Source of the DNA: Sphingobacterium cellulitidis
GTDB taxonomy: Bacteria; Bacteroidota; Bacteroidia; Sphingobacteriales; Sphingobacteriaceae
Assembly (NCBI GenBank): GCA_002245855.1
Contig: NOUX01000006.1
Coordinates: forward strand, 124,001 to 188,000
Length of the DNA stretch: 64,000 nucleotides
Reading direction: 5' to 3'
The translations under genes were made by a program, and so were the position numbers. Every line of letters begins with the position of its first letter. Position 1 is the stretch's first letter. Below are positions 16,695-25,642 of the stretch, one piece after another. The notes under the pieces are model-generated. The model did not search any database and had not been told where the DNA came from. It saw only the letters and a list, made by a program, of their open reading frames with translations.

Positions 16695-18424
16695 TATTTA
16701 GCGTTAAAGATGGTCTCATAGATAATGTCTTGGATCCGGCTACGAACATTTAGGTCGTAGATTTTTGTAGATACCTGCGGGTGAACCCTATTTGATAAAA
16801 ATATGTAAATCAACTGATTAGTCGGGTCTATCCATATACAAGTTCCTGTATACCCCGTATGTCCATAAACCGATGGGTTTGCCAATTTAGAAGGGTAATC
16901 AGCACCTTTCTTAGGGTCATACCGGTCAAATCCTAATCCTCGTCGACTTGTTTTTGACTGTTTGGAAGTAAATAAATCAATGGTTTGAGGCCTGTAATAT
17001 TGAACACCACCATACTCACCACGATTCAATAGCATTTGACCATAAATTGCAAGATCATTAGCCGAGGCAAATAAGCCAGCATGTCCAGCAACCCCACCAG
17101 CCATAGCTGCACCTTCATCATGCACATATCCCTGAAGCAAGACCTTTCTAAATGCTGTGTCTTGTTGGGTTGGAACAATCTGCTCTTTTTTAAATCTATC
17201 TCGTGGTAAATAACCTGCCGTCTTCATCCCAATCGGCTTATAAAGAATTTTCTGAACATAGTCCTGCATGGGGGTAGAAGTCTCATGCTCCGAAACTTCC
17301 TTCATGACATACATACTGATGTCTGAATACACATAGTTACCTATAGGTTTTACCGCTGAATTCAACATTTCCGGCCACATAACATCGCGGTAATAATTGT
17401 TTTTTAGATAAGCATTATCAGCAACCTTAACTTGGTGAGCATCATCTTTCGTTGTTTGTAGATCCCCAGGTTTTAGATTTCGGTAGAATGGAATAAAAGG
17501 AGTGAAACCGGCCTCATGTAATAGAACTGTCCTCAATGTAATATTTGCTTTATTACTTTGTTTCGCCTGCCACAGATAGTGGCCCATCGTACTGTCCAAG
17601 TTGATAATGTTGGTTTCTTGTAAGTGCATCACCACAGGGGTAGTGCCTGCTATTTTACTGATGGAAGCTAAATCGTAAATATCATCAATCCTATTTGCCT
17701 GTTTCTTCTCATAAGTATGGTAGCCATATGCTTTTTCGAAAATGACTTGCCCATCTTTAATCGCCATCACCATCATTCCCGGTGCTGCATGTTGCTCAAT
17801 TGCATCTTTGGCAATGGCGTCAATCTGGTTGGTCATCTTGGCAAGATCAAATCCTGATTGTTTGCCTTTGGAATATTGTAATCTAGTTTGAACGGTCTTA
17901 TTACTGCCTGAGGTAATCCCCAGTCCGCCAAATATGGACATCGCAGCATTCACTTGTGATTCTTCCTCTAAAGATGGTGCCGTTAATATACTGGCAAATC
18001 GACCTAGGTTTGCTGAATTTAAACCAATATTAATATAGTTAATATCCTGACCAAACTTACATAAGATAACATCCTTGCGGTTTACGGCTGATTGTAGTAC
18101 CATGGCAAGATGATCTGGCCTAAATTCTTCCTCAGTTCCCGCAACAATAATCGTGTTGTAATATTTAGTATGTTCATCATATTGATCAAAACCAAAACTT
18201 TTCACATCCCCATAGCGTTGTAATTGCTGGATAAAAGGGGCGTATTTGACACTGTCAGAACTGATGACAGCAATCCGGCGTTCATCTAATCGGGTAAAGG
18301 GAATAGTATGCTTTTGATTGTTCAAAAGAACGGTTTGGTTATTGATAACTTGCTTGTATTGTGCTTGAGCTGTACTTACTCCCAATAATAGCAAAATAGA
18401 GACTAGGTTTAAAAAACGAATCAT
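16694..18424 (-). CDS. Serine hydrolase (class C beta-lactamase/DD-peptidase fold) with N-terminal GH3-C-like domain
   Basis: A 576-residue exported protein. After a signal peptide (about 1-22), residues about 25-190 resemble the middle domain of the GH3-beta-lactamase fusions common in Bacteroidota (TVLLNNQKHTIPFTRLDERR, then IAVISSD...). The GH3 TIM barrel itself is missing. Residues about 200-576 form a penicillin-binding/beta-lactamase domain with SISK at 254-257 (nucleophile Ser254), YSD at 366-368 and HTG at 522-524, a complete active site. It is translationally coupled to the M19 dipeptidase. Likely a cell-wall peptidase or esterase rather than an antibiotic-resistance enzyme. Confidence 0.9.
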   Translation of the reverse strand: MIRFLNLVSILLLLGVSTAQAQYKQVINNQTVLLNNQKHTIPFTRLDERRIAVISSDSVKYAPFIQQLQRYGDVKSFGFDQYDEHTKYYNTIIVAGTEEEFRPDHLAMVLQSAVNRKDVILCKFGQDINYINIGLNSANLGRFASILTAPSLEEESQVNAAMSIFGGLGITSGSNKTVQTRLQYSKGKQSGFDLAKMTNQIDAIAKDAIEQHAAPGMMVMAIKDGQVIFEKAYGYHTYEKKQANRIDDIYDLASISKIAGTTPVVMHLQETNIINLDSTMGHYLWQAKQSNKANITLRTVLLHEAGFTPFIPFYRNLKPGDLQTTKDDAHQVKVADNAYLKNNYYRDVMWPEMLNSAVKPIGNYVYSDISMYVMKEVSEHETSTPMQDYVQKILYKPIGMKTAGYLPRDRFKKEQIVPTQQDTAFRKVLLQGYVHDEGAAMAGGVAGHAGLFASANDLAIYGQMLLNRGEYGGVQYYRPQTIDLFTSKQSKTSRRGLGFDRYDPKKGADYPSKLANPSVYGHTGYTGTCIWIDPTNQLIYIFLSNRVHPQVSTKIYDLNVRSRIQDIIYETIFNAK

Positions 18425-18512
18425 AATTGTTTTTTGGATTTATTAATGTAAATGTACTAATAAAACGCACAAACACGCATGATGTCCCTGTAATAATTAT
18501 GTATATTTGAAA

Positions 18513-19784
18513 ATGCCTGAATTGATGGACAATAAAACGGTTTTTACTCTGCTGGAGGTCTCTCGGAGCATCCAAAAGACCATTGCTGAGCGGTATAAAA
18601 GCCTTTATTGGATTAAAGCTGAAATGAATAAGCTTAATCATTATTCCCATTCCGGACATTGCTACCCTGAATTACTCGAGAAAAAAGAAGGTAAGGTCGT
18701 CGCAGAAATGCGGTCCATCTTATGGAAAATGGATTACCAACGCATAAACAGGCAGTTCATGGAAGTGCTCGGTGAACCCCTTCGTGAAGGAATTACAATG
18801 CTCTTTCAAGCCGGAATTTCCTATGACCCACTCTATGGTTTCAGCCTCAAAATAGTCGATATCGACCCCACTTTTGTTCTCGGTGAACTGGAAAAAGAAA
18901 AACGGGAGAGTATCAAAAAGCTAACCGATGAAGGGATCTTCGATGCCAACAAACGATTAGATTTTCCCCTTATTCCGAAACGACTGGCTATCATTTCCGT
19001 AGAAACGAGTAAAGGACTTTCTGATTTTTTTAAGATTATAAATGGAAATCCTTGGGGCTATAAAATGGAATGCACCTTGTTCCCTGCACTCTTGCAAGGG
19101 GATAAATCCATCTCTTCCATCATCAATCAATTAGAAGTAATCGCCAATAAATTGGAGGAATTCGATGCTGTTGCTATTATCCGTGGTGGTGGTGCTGAGG
19201 TTGGCTTAAGCTCTTACAACAATTTCTTCCTCGCCAAGGCAATCGCTATTTTCCCAATTCCTGTGTTAACTGGAATTGGACACTCTACCAATGAAACAGT
19301 CAGTGAAATGGTGGCCTATAAAAATGCTATTACCCCAAGTGAACTGGCAGACTTCCTGCTTCAGAAGTTCCATAATTTCGCTATCCCGGTTGATGCCGCT
19401 CTGGAAAGAATGGTCCGTGCAATTCGAAGAAATTTCGAAGAGGAAAATCTGAAATTAAAACATTTGGTATCTTCCGTTTCATGGAATAGTAAAACCTTAT
19501 TGCTTAAAAATAAAGCTGAAATAGATAGTCTTCAAATCCATCTGATTAGGTTTAGTCGACAAAATATTAAAGAAAATAATGCTCAACTCGTACATCTAGA
19601 ACGGCTCTTGGGTATTGTCAACCCCATACATTTAATCAAAAGAGGTTTCTCGATTGTTAGGCTAAATGGAAAATCGGTTCACAAATTAGATCAGGTTGAA
19701 ATTGGATCCAAATTAGAAATCCAACTAGAAGACGGAAAAATCATCTCTCAAGTTATCAATAAAGAATCAAATCATGACAAATAA
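18513..19784 (+). CDS. xseA: Exodeoxyribonuclease VII large subunit
   Basis: A 423-residue catalytic subunit of exonuclease VII, which degrades single-stranded DNA from both ends. The N-terminal OB-fold contains YWIKAEMNKLNHYSHSGHCYPEL (in part), followed by the central catalytic domain with RLAIISVETSKG, IIRGGGAEVGLSSYNNF and PVLTGIGHSTNET, and a C-terminal coiled-coil and tail. I take the ATG at 18513 (MPELMDNK); an upstream TTG at 18507 and a later ATG at 18525 are alternatives. TATATTTG (18502-18509) sits directly before the ATG. It overlaps xseB by 11 bases. Confidence 0.95.
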   Translation: MPELMDNKTVFTLLEVSRSIQKTIAERYKSLYWIKAEMNKLNHYSHSGHCYPELLEKKEGKVVAEMRSILWKMDYQRINRQFMEVLGEPLREGITMLFQAGISYDPLYGFSLKIVDIDPTFVLGELEKEKRESIKKLTDEGIFDANKRLDFPLIPKRLAIISVETSKGLSDFFKIINGNPWGYKMECTLFPALLQGDKSISSIINQLEVIANKLEEFDAVAIIRGGGAEVGLSSYNNFFLAKAIAIFPIPVLTGIGHSTNETVSEMVAYKNAITPSELADFLLQKFHNFAIPVDAALERMVRAIRRNFEEENLKLKHLVSSVSWNSKTLLLKNKAEIDSLQIHLIRFSRQNIKENNAQLVHLERLLGIVNPIHLIKRGFSIVRLNGKSVHKLDQVEIGSKLEIQLEDGKIISQVINKESNHDK

Positions 19785-20001
19785 GTACACTTATAAGGAC
19801 GCTTTTGAAGAACTTCAAGCTATCGTTTCTGATATCGAATCAGGAGATATTGCCGTAGATGAACTTACTGCAAAGATTAACCGCGCATCTGAATTACTCT
19901 CAATATGCAAAGCTAAATTAACGGCTTCTGAAGCGGAGGTTGAAAAACTCTTGCAAAAATTGGAAAATGAAAATAGCATCAACCCAGATCAAAATGATTA
20001 A
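19774..20001 (+). CDS. xseB: Exodeoxyribonuclease VII small subunit
   Basis: A 75-residue helical protein that binds the XseA coiled coil. The family pattern is present: YKDAFEELQAIVSDIESGDI, then AVDELTAKINRASELLSICKAKL. It overlaps the xseA end by 11 bases, as in many genomes. The acidic C-terminus (NENSINPDQND) is typical. No terminator is evident between it and the TonB receptor promoter region. Confidence 0.94.
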   Translation: MTNKYTYKDAFEELQAIVSDIESGDIAVDELTAKINRASELLSICKAKLTASEAEVEKLLQKLENENSINPDQND

Positions 20002-20063
20002 TTAATCTTACCCAATATCTATACGCTTCTTTTTATTAATATTTTATCCTACATCTGAATTTT

Positions 20064-20095
20064 GTTAAGACGATTTCCTTAACTAGATATTTTTG
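20064..20095 (+). promoter_or_regulatory. Promoter and dyad ahead of the TonB-receptor cluster
   Basis: A perfect inverted repeat GTTAAG-N8-CTTAAC (20064-20083) lies immediately upstream of a TAnnTTTG box, TATTTTTG (20088-20095). A related GTCTTAA (20121-20127) recurs downstream near the start codon. The position over the -33 region suits a repressor operator; metal-dependent control is a guess. Confidence 0.45.
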
Positions 20096-20136
20096 CGTTA
20101 TTTTGCACTGTTTAGAATTAGTCTTAATCATCTTTA

Positions 20137-22902
20137 GTGAAAAACATATACATAATTCTCTTGTGTGTCATGTTGCCCTTTCTTTCAATTGCCCAGAAAT
20201 TCTCTATTTCAGGCTCAATAAAAGATGGCAAAGGACAGTCATTGCCTAATGTCAATATTGAAATTAAGGAGAAGCCAGCTTTCAATACATTGAGCGATGA
20301 GCAAGGCTTATTCATTATTCAAGGCCTCCCACAAGGAACCTATCAGCTGAAATTTTCTCACATTGGCTTTAAACCCATATTCAGAACTATAAAACTCGAT
20401 AATAATCGCGAAACTAATATTGTCTTCAATCAAGACGAGGTAAATATTGATGAGGTATATGTAACAGCTAAGGAGTCCAAGAACATTGGAACTAGCTCGA
20501 TCATCAGTAGGGAGGCGATGCAACATCTTCAACCATCTAGTTTCACAGATATATTGGAATTATTGCCCGGGGGGAAAACAACAAACCCCCATTTGAATAC
20601 TGTCAATGGGATCAACCTGAGAACAGCAAATTCTGCACCCATGTCGGCTTACTCTACAGGTTCCTTGGGTACCATGTTTTCCGTCGATGGCATGCTCCTA
20701 AACTCTCAATCCATGATCAACCCAACTGCAGGATTCGGTCTGGGACAGGGAACAATGAACGATGGTAGAATAAGTTCGAACATCGGTGTCGATATGCGAA
20801 CCATTGCAACTGATAATATTGAAAAAGTCGAAATCATTAGGGGGATTCCCTCAGTAGAATACGGGAATTTAACCTCAGGGGCTGTCCTCATTGACAGGAT
20901 TAAAGGCCAAGAACCTTGGTCTGCAAGGATAAAAGCAGATGGATTTAGTAAATTAATCGGGCTCGGAAAAGGCTTTGACCTGGATGGCTATCTTTTGAAT
21001 ATCGATGCAGGCTATCTGAATTCTAGAAATAATATCACCGATATTTATAATTCTTTCAAACGAGTGAATACTTCTTTCCGTGGTGAAAAGGCCTGGGCTC
21101 TTTCAAGATATCGATTATCATGGAACCATAGTGTTGATTTTAATACTACTATTGACAATGAAAGACTGGATCCTGACAATGATTATGCATTGACGGATCG
21201 ATACAAGAATAATGTCCAATTTTTCGGCGTAAATAATACCCTAAAGGTTTTCTCATCCAACCCTAAATCCATTTTTAGAAATGCTAGTTTAGCTATTGCA
21301 GCAAGATTATCCTCTAATCAAATTGATATGGAAAAGTTAGTCCAAGCTCAAACTACATCCATTTTAATGAATTCCTTGGTTGCAGGAAGCCATGAAGCTC
21401 AATTTCTTAAACCAAGCTATGTTGCCCATTTTAAATCCGATAGCAGACCTGTTGATTTAGGTATTAAATTAATCGGGAATTGGCATATTAAAGCCTTATT
21501 CACTCATCAGTTGAAAGCTGGAGCAGAATATAATTACAGCAAAAATATTGGACTAGGTCAGCAATATGACCTTGACCAACCTATATCTGCTAGTATCAGT
21601 GCTCGACCGCGATCTTTTCGTGAAATCCCCGCAATGAGTAACCTTGCTCTATTTGCTGAGGACCGATTCTTTATTAATCTTGGAAATTTCCTATTTGAAA
21701 ACAGCCTTGGACTCCGTACCTTTACACTTAGCAATTTGGATAAAAAATATGACCTGAATGGTAAAGTTTTTGTGGAACCTCGTTATAACGGAAGATTGCA
21801 CCTCCCACAAGGAACGGTATTTGGCAAGAGATTTAAATCCAATGTATTTGCTGGTTATGGCATCCAAACCTTAACGCCTACGCAAAACTTACTTTACCCA
21901 GCACTTTATTATAATGATCTATCAGAATTAGTCTATTACCATAATAATCCACAATACCGTTTGGCATGGGCGAATACCCATATCACAGACCCCGTAAATT
22001 TTAACCTTCAGCCAGCAAAAAATAAAAAATGGGAAGTCGGCCTGCAGATGGATTTAGAAGGGAATTCCTTCTCCCTGAATTATTTTCAGGAAAAAATGAA
22101 TAATGGTTTTCGGGATGTCCGACTATTCAATACCATTGCGCTCCGAAAATATAATGTATCCTCTGTCGATCCTAATACTTTAACGGAAAGACCTCAGATC
22201 ACTGATTTTGAATACCTGGATCAGGCTGAATATCATGCTTATTCTCAAACTCAAAATGGTAGTCTAACTGAAAAATCAGGGTTGGAATATAATTTTAGCT
22301 CGAAAAGATTGCCTGGCATTAATACCAGGTTCACTATAAACGGTGCTTGGTACATGACCTCCAATAGAAATATCCAACCTGAATTGGAAGTGATAAGCCC
22401 CAATATTGTTGCTGACGGAAAGGTTAGGCAATACATCGCCGCATATCAAAACGGAAGTACTGGCGGCGATTATGAAAGCTTCAATACGAACCTGACTGCA
22501 GATTCTTACTTGCCAAAATTGGGGATGAACCTTTCTATGACTTTGCAGAGCTTTTGGTTTACCTCTTCTCAAACCTTATTTAGAGATAATTTACCAATTG
22601 GATATTACGATATCCAGCAGAATTATTTCCCTTATACCGAAGCGGACCGAAATGATCCTGTCTTAAGAAACTTTGATCGTGATCGAGACCCTTATACGTA
22701 TTATAAGTTTACAAGACCTATTGACCTTGCTGTCAACCTGAAAGCAACAAAACTGATTAAGGAAAAAATCCGTGTGGCCATGTTTGTCAATAGGTTACTG
22801 ATTTACAAGCCGAATTATACAGAATATGGAAACCTTTATATCCGAAAAAATCAACCGGAGGATAGTCCTTATTTTGGAATGGAAATAAATATAAAAATTT
22901 AA
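20137..22902 (+). CDS. TonB-dependent outer-membrane receptor with carboxypeptidase-like regulatory domain
   Basis: A 921-residue receptor starting with GTG (MKNIYIILLCVMLPFLSIAQ signal peptide). Residues about 22-105 form the CarboxypepD_reg-like beta-sandwich (ISGSIKDGKGQSLPNVNIEI). The plug domain follows (about 115-260: SSFTDILELLPGG, SVDGMLLNSQS, EKVEIIRGIPSVEYGNLTSGAVLI), then a 22-strand-type barrel to the end. It energises uptake across the outer membrane using TonB. The ligand is not a glycan by context, since no SusD partner follows. Instead a lipoprotein, a beta-barrel-like protein and a cytochrome c peroxidase follow with small gaps, pointing to a metal- or redox-related substrate. 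Confidence 0.93.
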   Translation: MKNIYIILLCVMLPFLSIAQKFSISGSIKDGKGQSLPNVNIEIKEKPAFNTLSDEQGLFIIQGLPQGTYQLKFSHIGFKPIFRTIKLDNNRETNIVFNQDEVNIDEVYVTAKESKNIGTSSIISREAMQHLQPSSFTDILELLPGGKTTNPHLNTVNGINLRTANSAPMSAYSTGSLGTMFSVDGMLLNSQSMINPTAGFGLGQGTMNDGRISSNIGVDMRTIATDNIEKVEIIRGIPSVEYGNLTSGAVLIDRIKGQEPWSARIKADGFSKLIGLGKGFDLDGYLLNIDAGYLNSRNNITDIYNSFKRVNTSFRGEKAWALSRYRLSWNHSVDFNTTIDNERLDPDNDYALTDRYKNNVQFFGVNNTLKVFSSNPKSIFRNASLAIAARLSSNQIDMEKLVQAQTTSILMNSLVAGSHEAQFLKPSYVAHFKSDSRPVDLGIKLIGNWHIKALFTHQLKAGAEYNYSKNIGLGQQYDLDQPISASISARPRSFREIPAMSNLALFAEDRFFINLGNFLFENSLGLRTFTLSNLDKKYDLNGKVFVEPRYNGRLHLPQGTVFGKRFKSNVFAGYGIQTLTPTQNLLYPALYYNDLSELVYYHNNPQYRLAWANTHITDPVNFNLQPAKNKKWEVGLQMDLEGNSFSLNYFQEKMNNGFRDVRLFNTIALRKYNVSSVDPNTLTERPQITDFEYLDQAEYHAYSQTQNGSLTEKSGLEYNFSSKRLPGINTRFTINGAWYMTSNRNIQPELEVISPNIVADGKVRQYIAAYQNGSTGGDYESFNTNLTADSYLPKLGMNLSMTLQSFWFTSSQTLFRDNLPIGYYDIQQNYFPYTEADRNDPVLRNFDRDRDPYTYYKFTRPIDLAVNLKATKLIKEKIRVAMFVNRLLIYKPNYTEYGNLYIRKNQPEDSPYFGMEINIKI

Positions 22903-22918
22903 TTAAAATATACTCATA

Positions 22919-24124
22919 ATGAACAGATCAACAATTCTAAACTGGTTTCTTTATTGCCTAATGGTCTTTACTTTAACCTCATGCATGAAGGATGATTTTA
23001 TTGAATCAAGATCCAATGTCGTAATTGAAGTGGATAAATCTTCTTTACAAGGTGAATACACGATTAAAAACGTCCTAATTACTTTAGAAGAAGTAAACTC
23101 TCAGGTAAAAACCGCAGTTAACCTTGCGAACGGTGCGGATACCGCCGTAACAAATTTGACTTATGGGACTTACACCGCAACTTTAACCGGAGAAATTCTG
23201 ATGAAAATCAATGGTCAAGATAAGTCCATGCAGATCAATGCAAGGAAATCTGGAATCGTTGTAAATTCTGAAACAACAAAACTTGCCTTGCAAACCTTTA
23301 TTTCCGATCCTACAGCAAATTTCGTTTTTAAAGAAATATTCTTTGCCGGTACCCTGACGCCTGAAGGAAAACAATATAATGGAGATAAATATTTCCTAAT
23401 CCACAATAACTCTTCGGACACCTTATACGCGGATGGATTATTCTTTGCACAATCAGATTTCTTAACGATTACGAAAAGGGATTATACTCCAGATGTGATG
23501 AAAGAAGCTTTTACCTCCGATCAGATTTTTATGATTCCTGGCACAGGTCGTCAATACCCAGTTGCCCCTGGTGATGATTTTATTATTGCCAACAATGCCA
23601 TCAATCACACTGAAAATAATTCTAATTCCTTTGACCTGAGCCATGCTGATTTTGAAATCGAACTTATCGGAACAATTAATATTGACAATCCTAATGTTCC
23701 AAATGCCATTAATATCAATGGAAATATGTTGATGCACAATCAAGGCTATACGGGCTATGTGATGGGAAGATTACCTGAAGGAGTAGATGCTGCGAAATTT
23801 AAAGCAGAGACCGCTTATAAGTTCAGCTATACTTCTGCAAATGGTACTATAATGAACTTTAATTCTTTTAAAATTCCAAATTCATATGTCATCGATGCGG
23901 TAAATATTTCTGTAAAAACTGGATTTGAATGGCTGGTAACTGCAGATGCATTGGACATGGGTTGGACCTATGCAGGATTAGTAAAAGCAGACAAAGAAAG
24001 ATATGGCAAGTCGGTAACTCGTAAAACCCTAGGGGCATTAGACAACGGAAAACCTTTCCTTAAAGATTCTAATAACTCTACCGAGGATTTTGAACCGGCA
24101 ACTAAAGCTTCTTTATTGAAATAG
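22919..24124 (+). CDS. DUF4876-like lipoprotein
   Basis: A 401-residue lipoprotein with lipobox TLTSC (Cys22). Residues about 25-125 look like a beta-sandwich (GEYTIKNVLITLEEVNSQVKT... YGTYTATLTGEI). The larger C-terminal part contains FKEIFFAGTLTPEGKQYNGDKYFLIHNNS and later GYTGYVMGRLPEGVD. The match to DUF4876 is from memory of proteins that sit next to TonB receptors of this type. It lies 16 bp after the receptor gene and 1 bp before the next gene. Likely the surface-exposed partner of the receptor, analogous in position to SusD but unrelated in sequence. Confidence 0.8.
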   Translation: MNRSTILNWFLYCLMVFTLTSCMKDDFIESRSNVVIEVDKSSLQGEYTIKNVLITLEEVNSQVKTAVNLANGADTAVTNLTYGTYTATLTGEILMKINGQDKSMQINARKSGIVVNSETTKLALQTFISDPTANFVFKEIFFAGTLTPEGKQYNGDKYFLIHNNSSDTLYADGLFFAQSDFLTITKRDYTPDVMKEAFTSDQIFMIPGTGRQYPVAPGDDFIIANNAINHTENNSNSFDLSHADFEIELIGTINIDNPNVPNAININGNMLMHNQGYTGYVMGRLPEGVDAAKFKAETAYKFSYTSANGTIMNFNSFKIPNSYVIDAVNISVKTGFEWLVTADALDMGWTYAGLVKADKERYGKSVTRKTLGALDNGKPFLKDSNNSTEDFEPATKASLLK

Positions 24125-24125
24125 A

Positions 24126-25634
24126 ATGTTTAGAAATTTGTCCATAATAGTTCTGTTTTGCCTCTCCAATTTATCGTTGCAGGCACAGGATTCCTTGAAA
24201 GTAGATTTCAAGGGAATCAGGGAGCGTATTGAACTTTCACAGGGTATCATCAATGATTTGTATGCAAATCCTTCTTTGAAACCCTTTCAATATCAACAAT
24301 CCCTAACTCCTGTGGACATCTCTTATTTTTCTGAATCGAAAGAACTATATAATTATCAGAAAGGTAGTGGTAATCAGGGGTTTCGATTCAACACGGAATC
24401 TTATCAGAAAAACATTTACCCCGATATCACGCTGTGGGGTAAAGCTACCTATGAGAATTATAAGCAGAAAAATCTAAGATTCAATGAAACCTCTGATTTT
24501 GATATTGTTTTTCCATACGTAACTGCTGATTCCATTGGTGGAGATCTCAATTCTGAAACCTATTATTTTGCAGGTGGTCTTGCCAAGACTATTGGTGCAT
24601 GGACCATTGCTGGACAGGCAGGGTACAAGGCTAATTTAGCGCATCGACAAGTAGATCCTAGACCCAAGAATAACTCCTCAAATATTGATGCAAAAATTGC
24701 TACTGCTTATTTGCTTTCTAACCGATATGCGATTGCTGCAGGTCTTGGGGTCCGCTATTACAAGCAAAGAAATGATTTGGCTTTCGTCTCTGGACTGGGA
24801 AGACCTTCCATTTATCTTTTCAATGGACTAGCAGCCTATAATAGTCTGATTTCTGGATCCTCAGAGAATAAAGGAGCAATGCTCTATGAAGCCTCTGGAG
24901 TTCAAGCTCAATTTAGTGTGGCCCCGATAGATAAAAACGGCCTTTTTGTTGAAGTTGGAATTAACCAAAATATGGGCTTCAGAACCGTACCTCACTCCAT
25001 AAGTACGGCGAATGAATGGACTGATCAAATATGGTCTGGAAAAATAGGCTATTTTAAAAATAAACTCAACTGGAGATATGGGGCATTGGCCAAAATAGAC
25101 CTTCAAACCAGAAAAGGAACAGAAAGTCTGTTCAATAACGATGGCTCTAATTTGGGATATACCAAAATTGCAGAAATCTCTTCCTACAGGTACTATAACT
25201 TCAGATATAAGCTGGATGCTTTTGTCGGAAAAAAGAACTGGACCATAAGTCCTCATGCCAGTTATGCCCAATTTAAGGAGCAATATATCAGTCCCTTTCG
25301 GGAGCAATTGGCTGATAATCTAGATATTGGACTTAAAGGGCAGTATTTATGGGATTTCAAGGACGGATTATTTGGAATTAGTTTAAATTTGCAGAAGCGA
25401 ATGCTGCTGAATAGCCGTTATAAGTTTAATGGCTTAAGGCAAAGTTCAGGCATTGCGGAAATGCTACAACAGAATTACAACTACCTGACTGCTGAACCTT
25501 TCTTGATTGAAGGTAATCTGCGGTATGACTTTGCGGTTTCTAAACAGATTAAACCATTTGTCATCGCCAATGCGAGTTCAGCAACTGAGATAAAACAAAA
25601 GTATTATTCATTGACCCTTGGGTTGATGTTTTAA
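24126..25634 (+). CDS. Outer-membrane beta-barrel-like protein (DUF6850-like)
   Basis: A 502-residue protein with a signal peptide (MFRNLSIIVLFCLSNLSLQA) and alternating amphipathic strands rich in aromatic residues (for example TYYFAGGLAKTIGAWTIAGQAGYK and KLNWRYGALAKIDLQT), ending in an aromatic LTLGLMF typical of barrel C-termini. The name DUF6850 is from recall and unverified. It starts 1 bp after the DUF4876-like gene. It may form a second pore or an assembly partner of the TonB receptor. No enzyme motif is present. Confidence 0.75.
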   Translation: MFRNLSIIVLFCLSNLSLQAQDSLKVDFKGIRERIELSQGIINDLYANPSLKPFQYQQSLTPVDISYFSESKELYNYQKGSGNQGFRFNTESYQKNIYPDITLWGKATYENYKQKNLRFNETSDFDIVFPYVTADSIGGDLNSETYYFAGGLAKTIGAWTIAGQAGYKANLAHRQVDPRPKNNSSNIDAKIATAYLLSNRYAIAAGLGVRYYKQRNDLAFVSGLGRPSIYLFNGLAAYNSLISGSSENKGAMLYEASGVQAQFSVAPIDKNGLFVEVGINQNMGFRTVPHSISTANEWTDQIWSGKIGYFKNKLNWRYGALAKIDLQTRKGTESLFNNDGSNLGYTKIAEISSYRYYNFRYKLDAFVGKKNWTISPHASYAQFKEQYISPFREQLADNLDIGLKGQYLWDFKDGLFGISLNLQKRMLLNSRYKFNGLRQSSGIAEMLQQNYNYLTAEPFLIEGNLRYDFAVSKQIKPFVIANASSATEIKQKYYSLTLGLMF

Positions 25635-25642
25635 CGAATGAA

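Noticed and set aside
16694..18424. An antibiotic-resistance beta-lactamase
   Set aside because: The protein has an extra N-terminal domain, is coupled to a dipeptidase and resembles cell-wall or esterase-type serine hydrolases.
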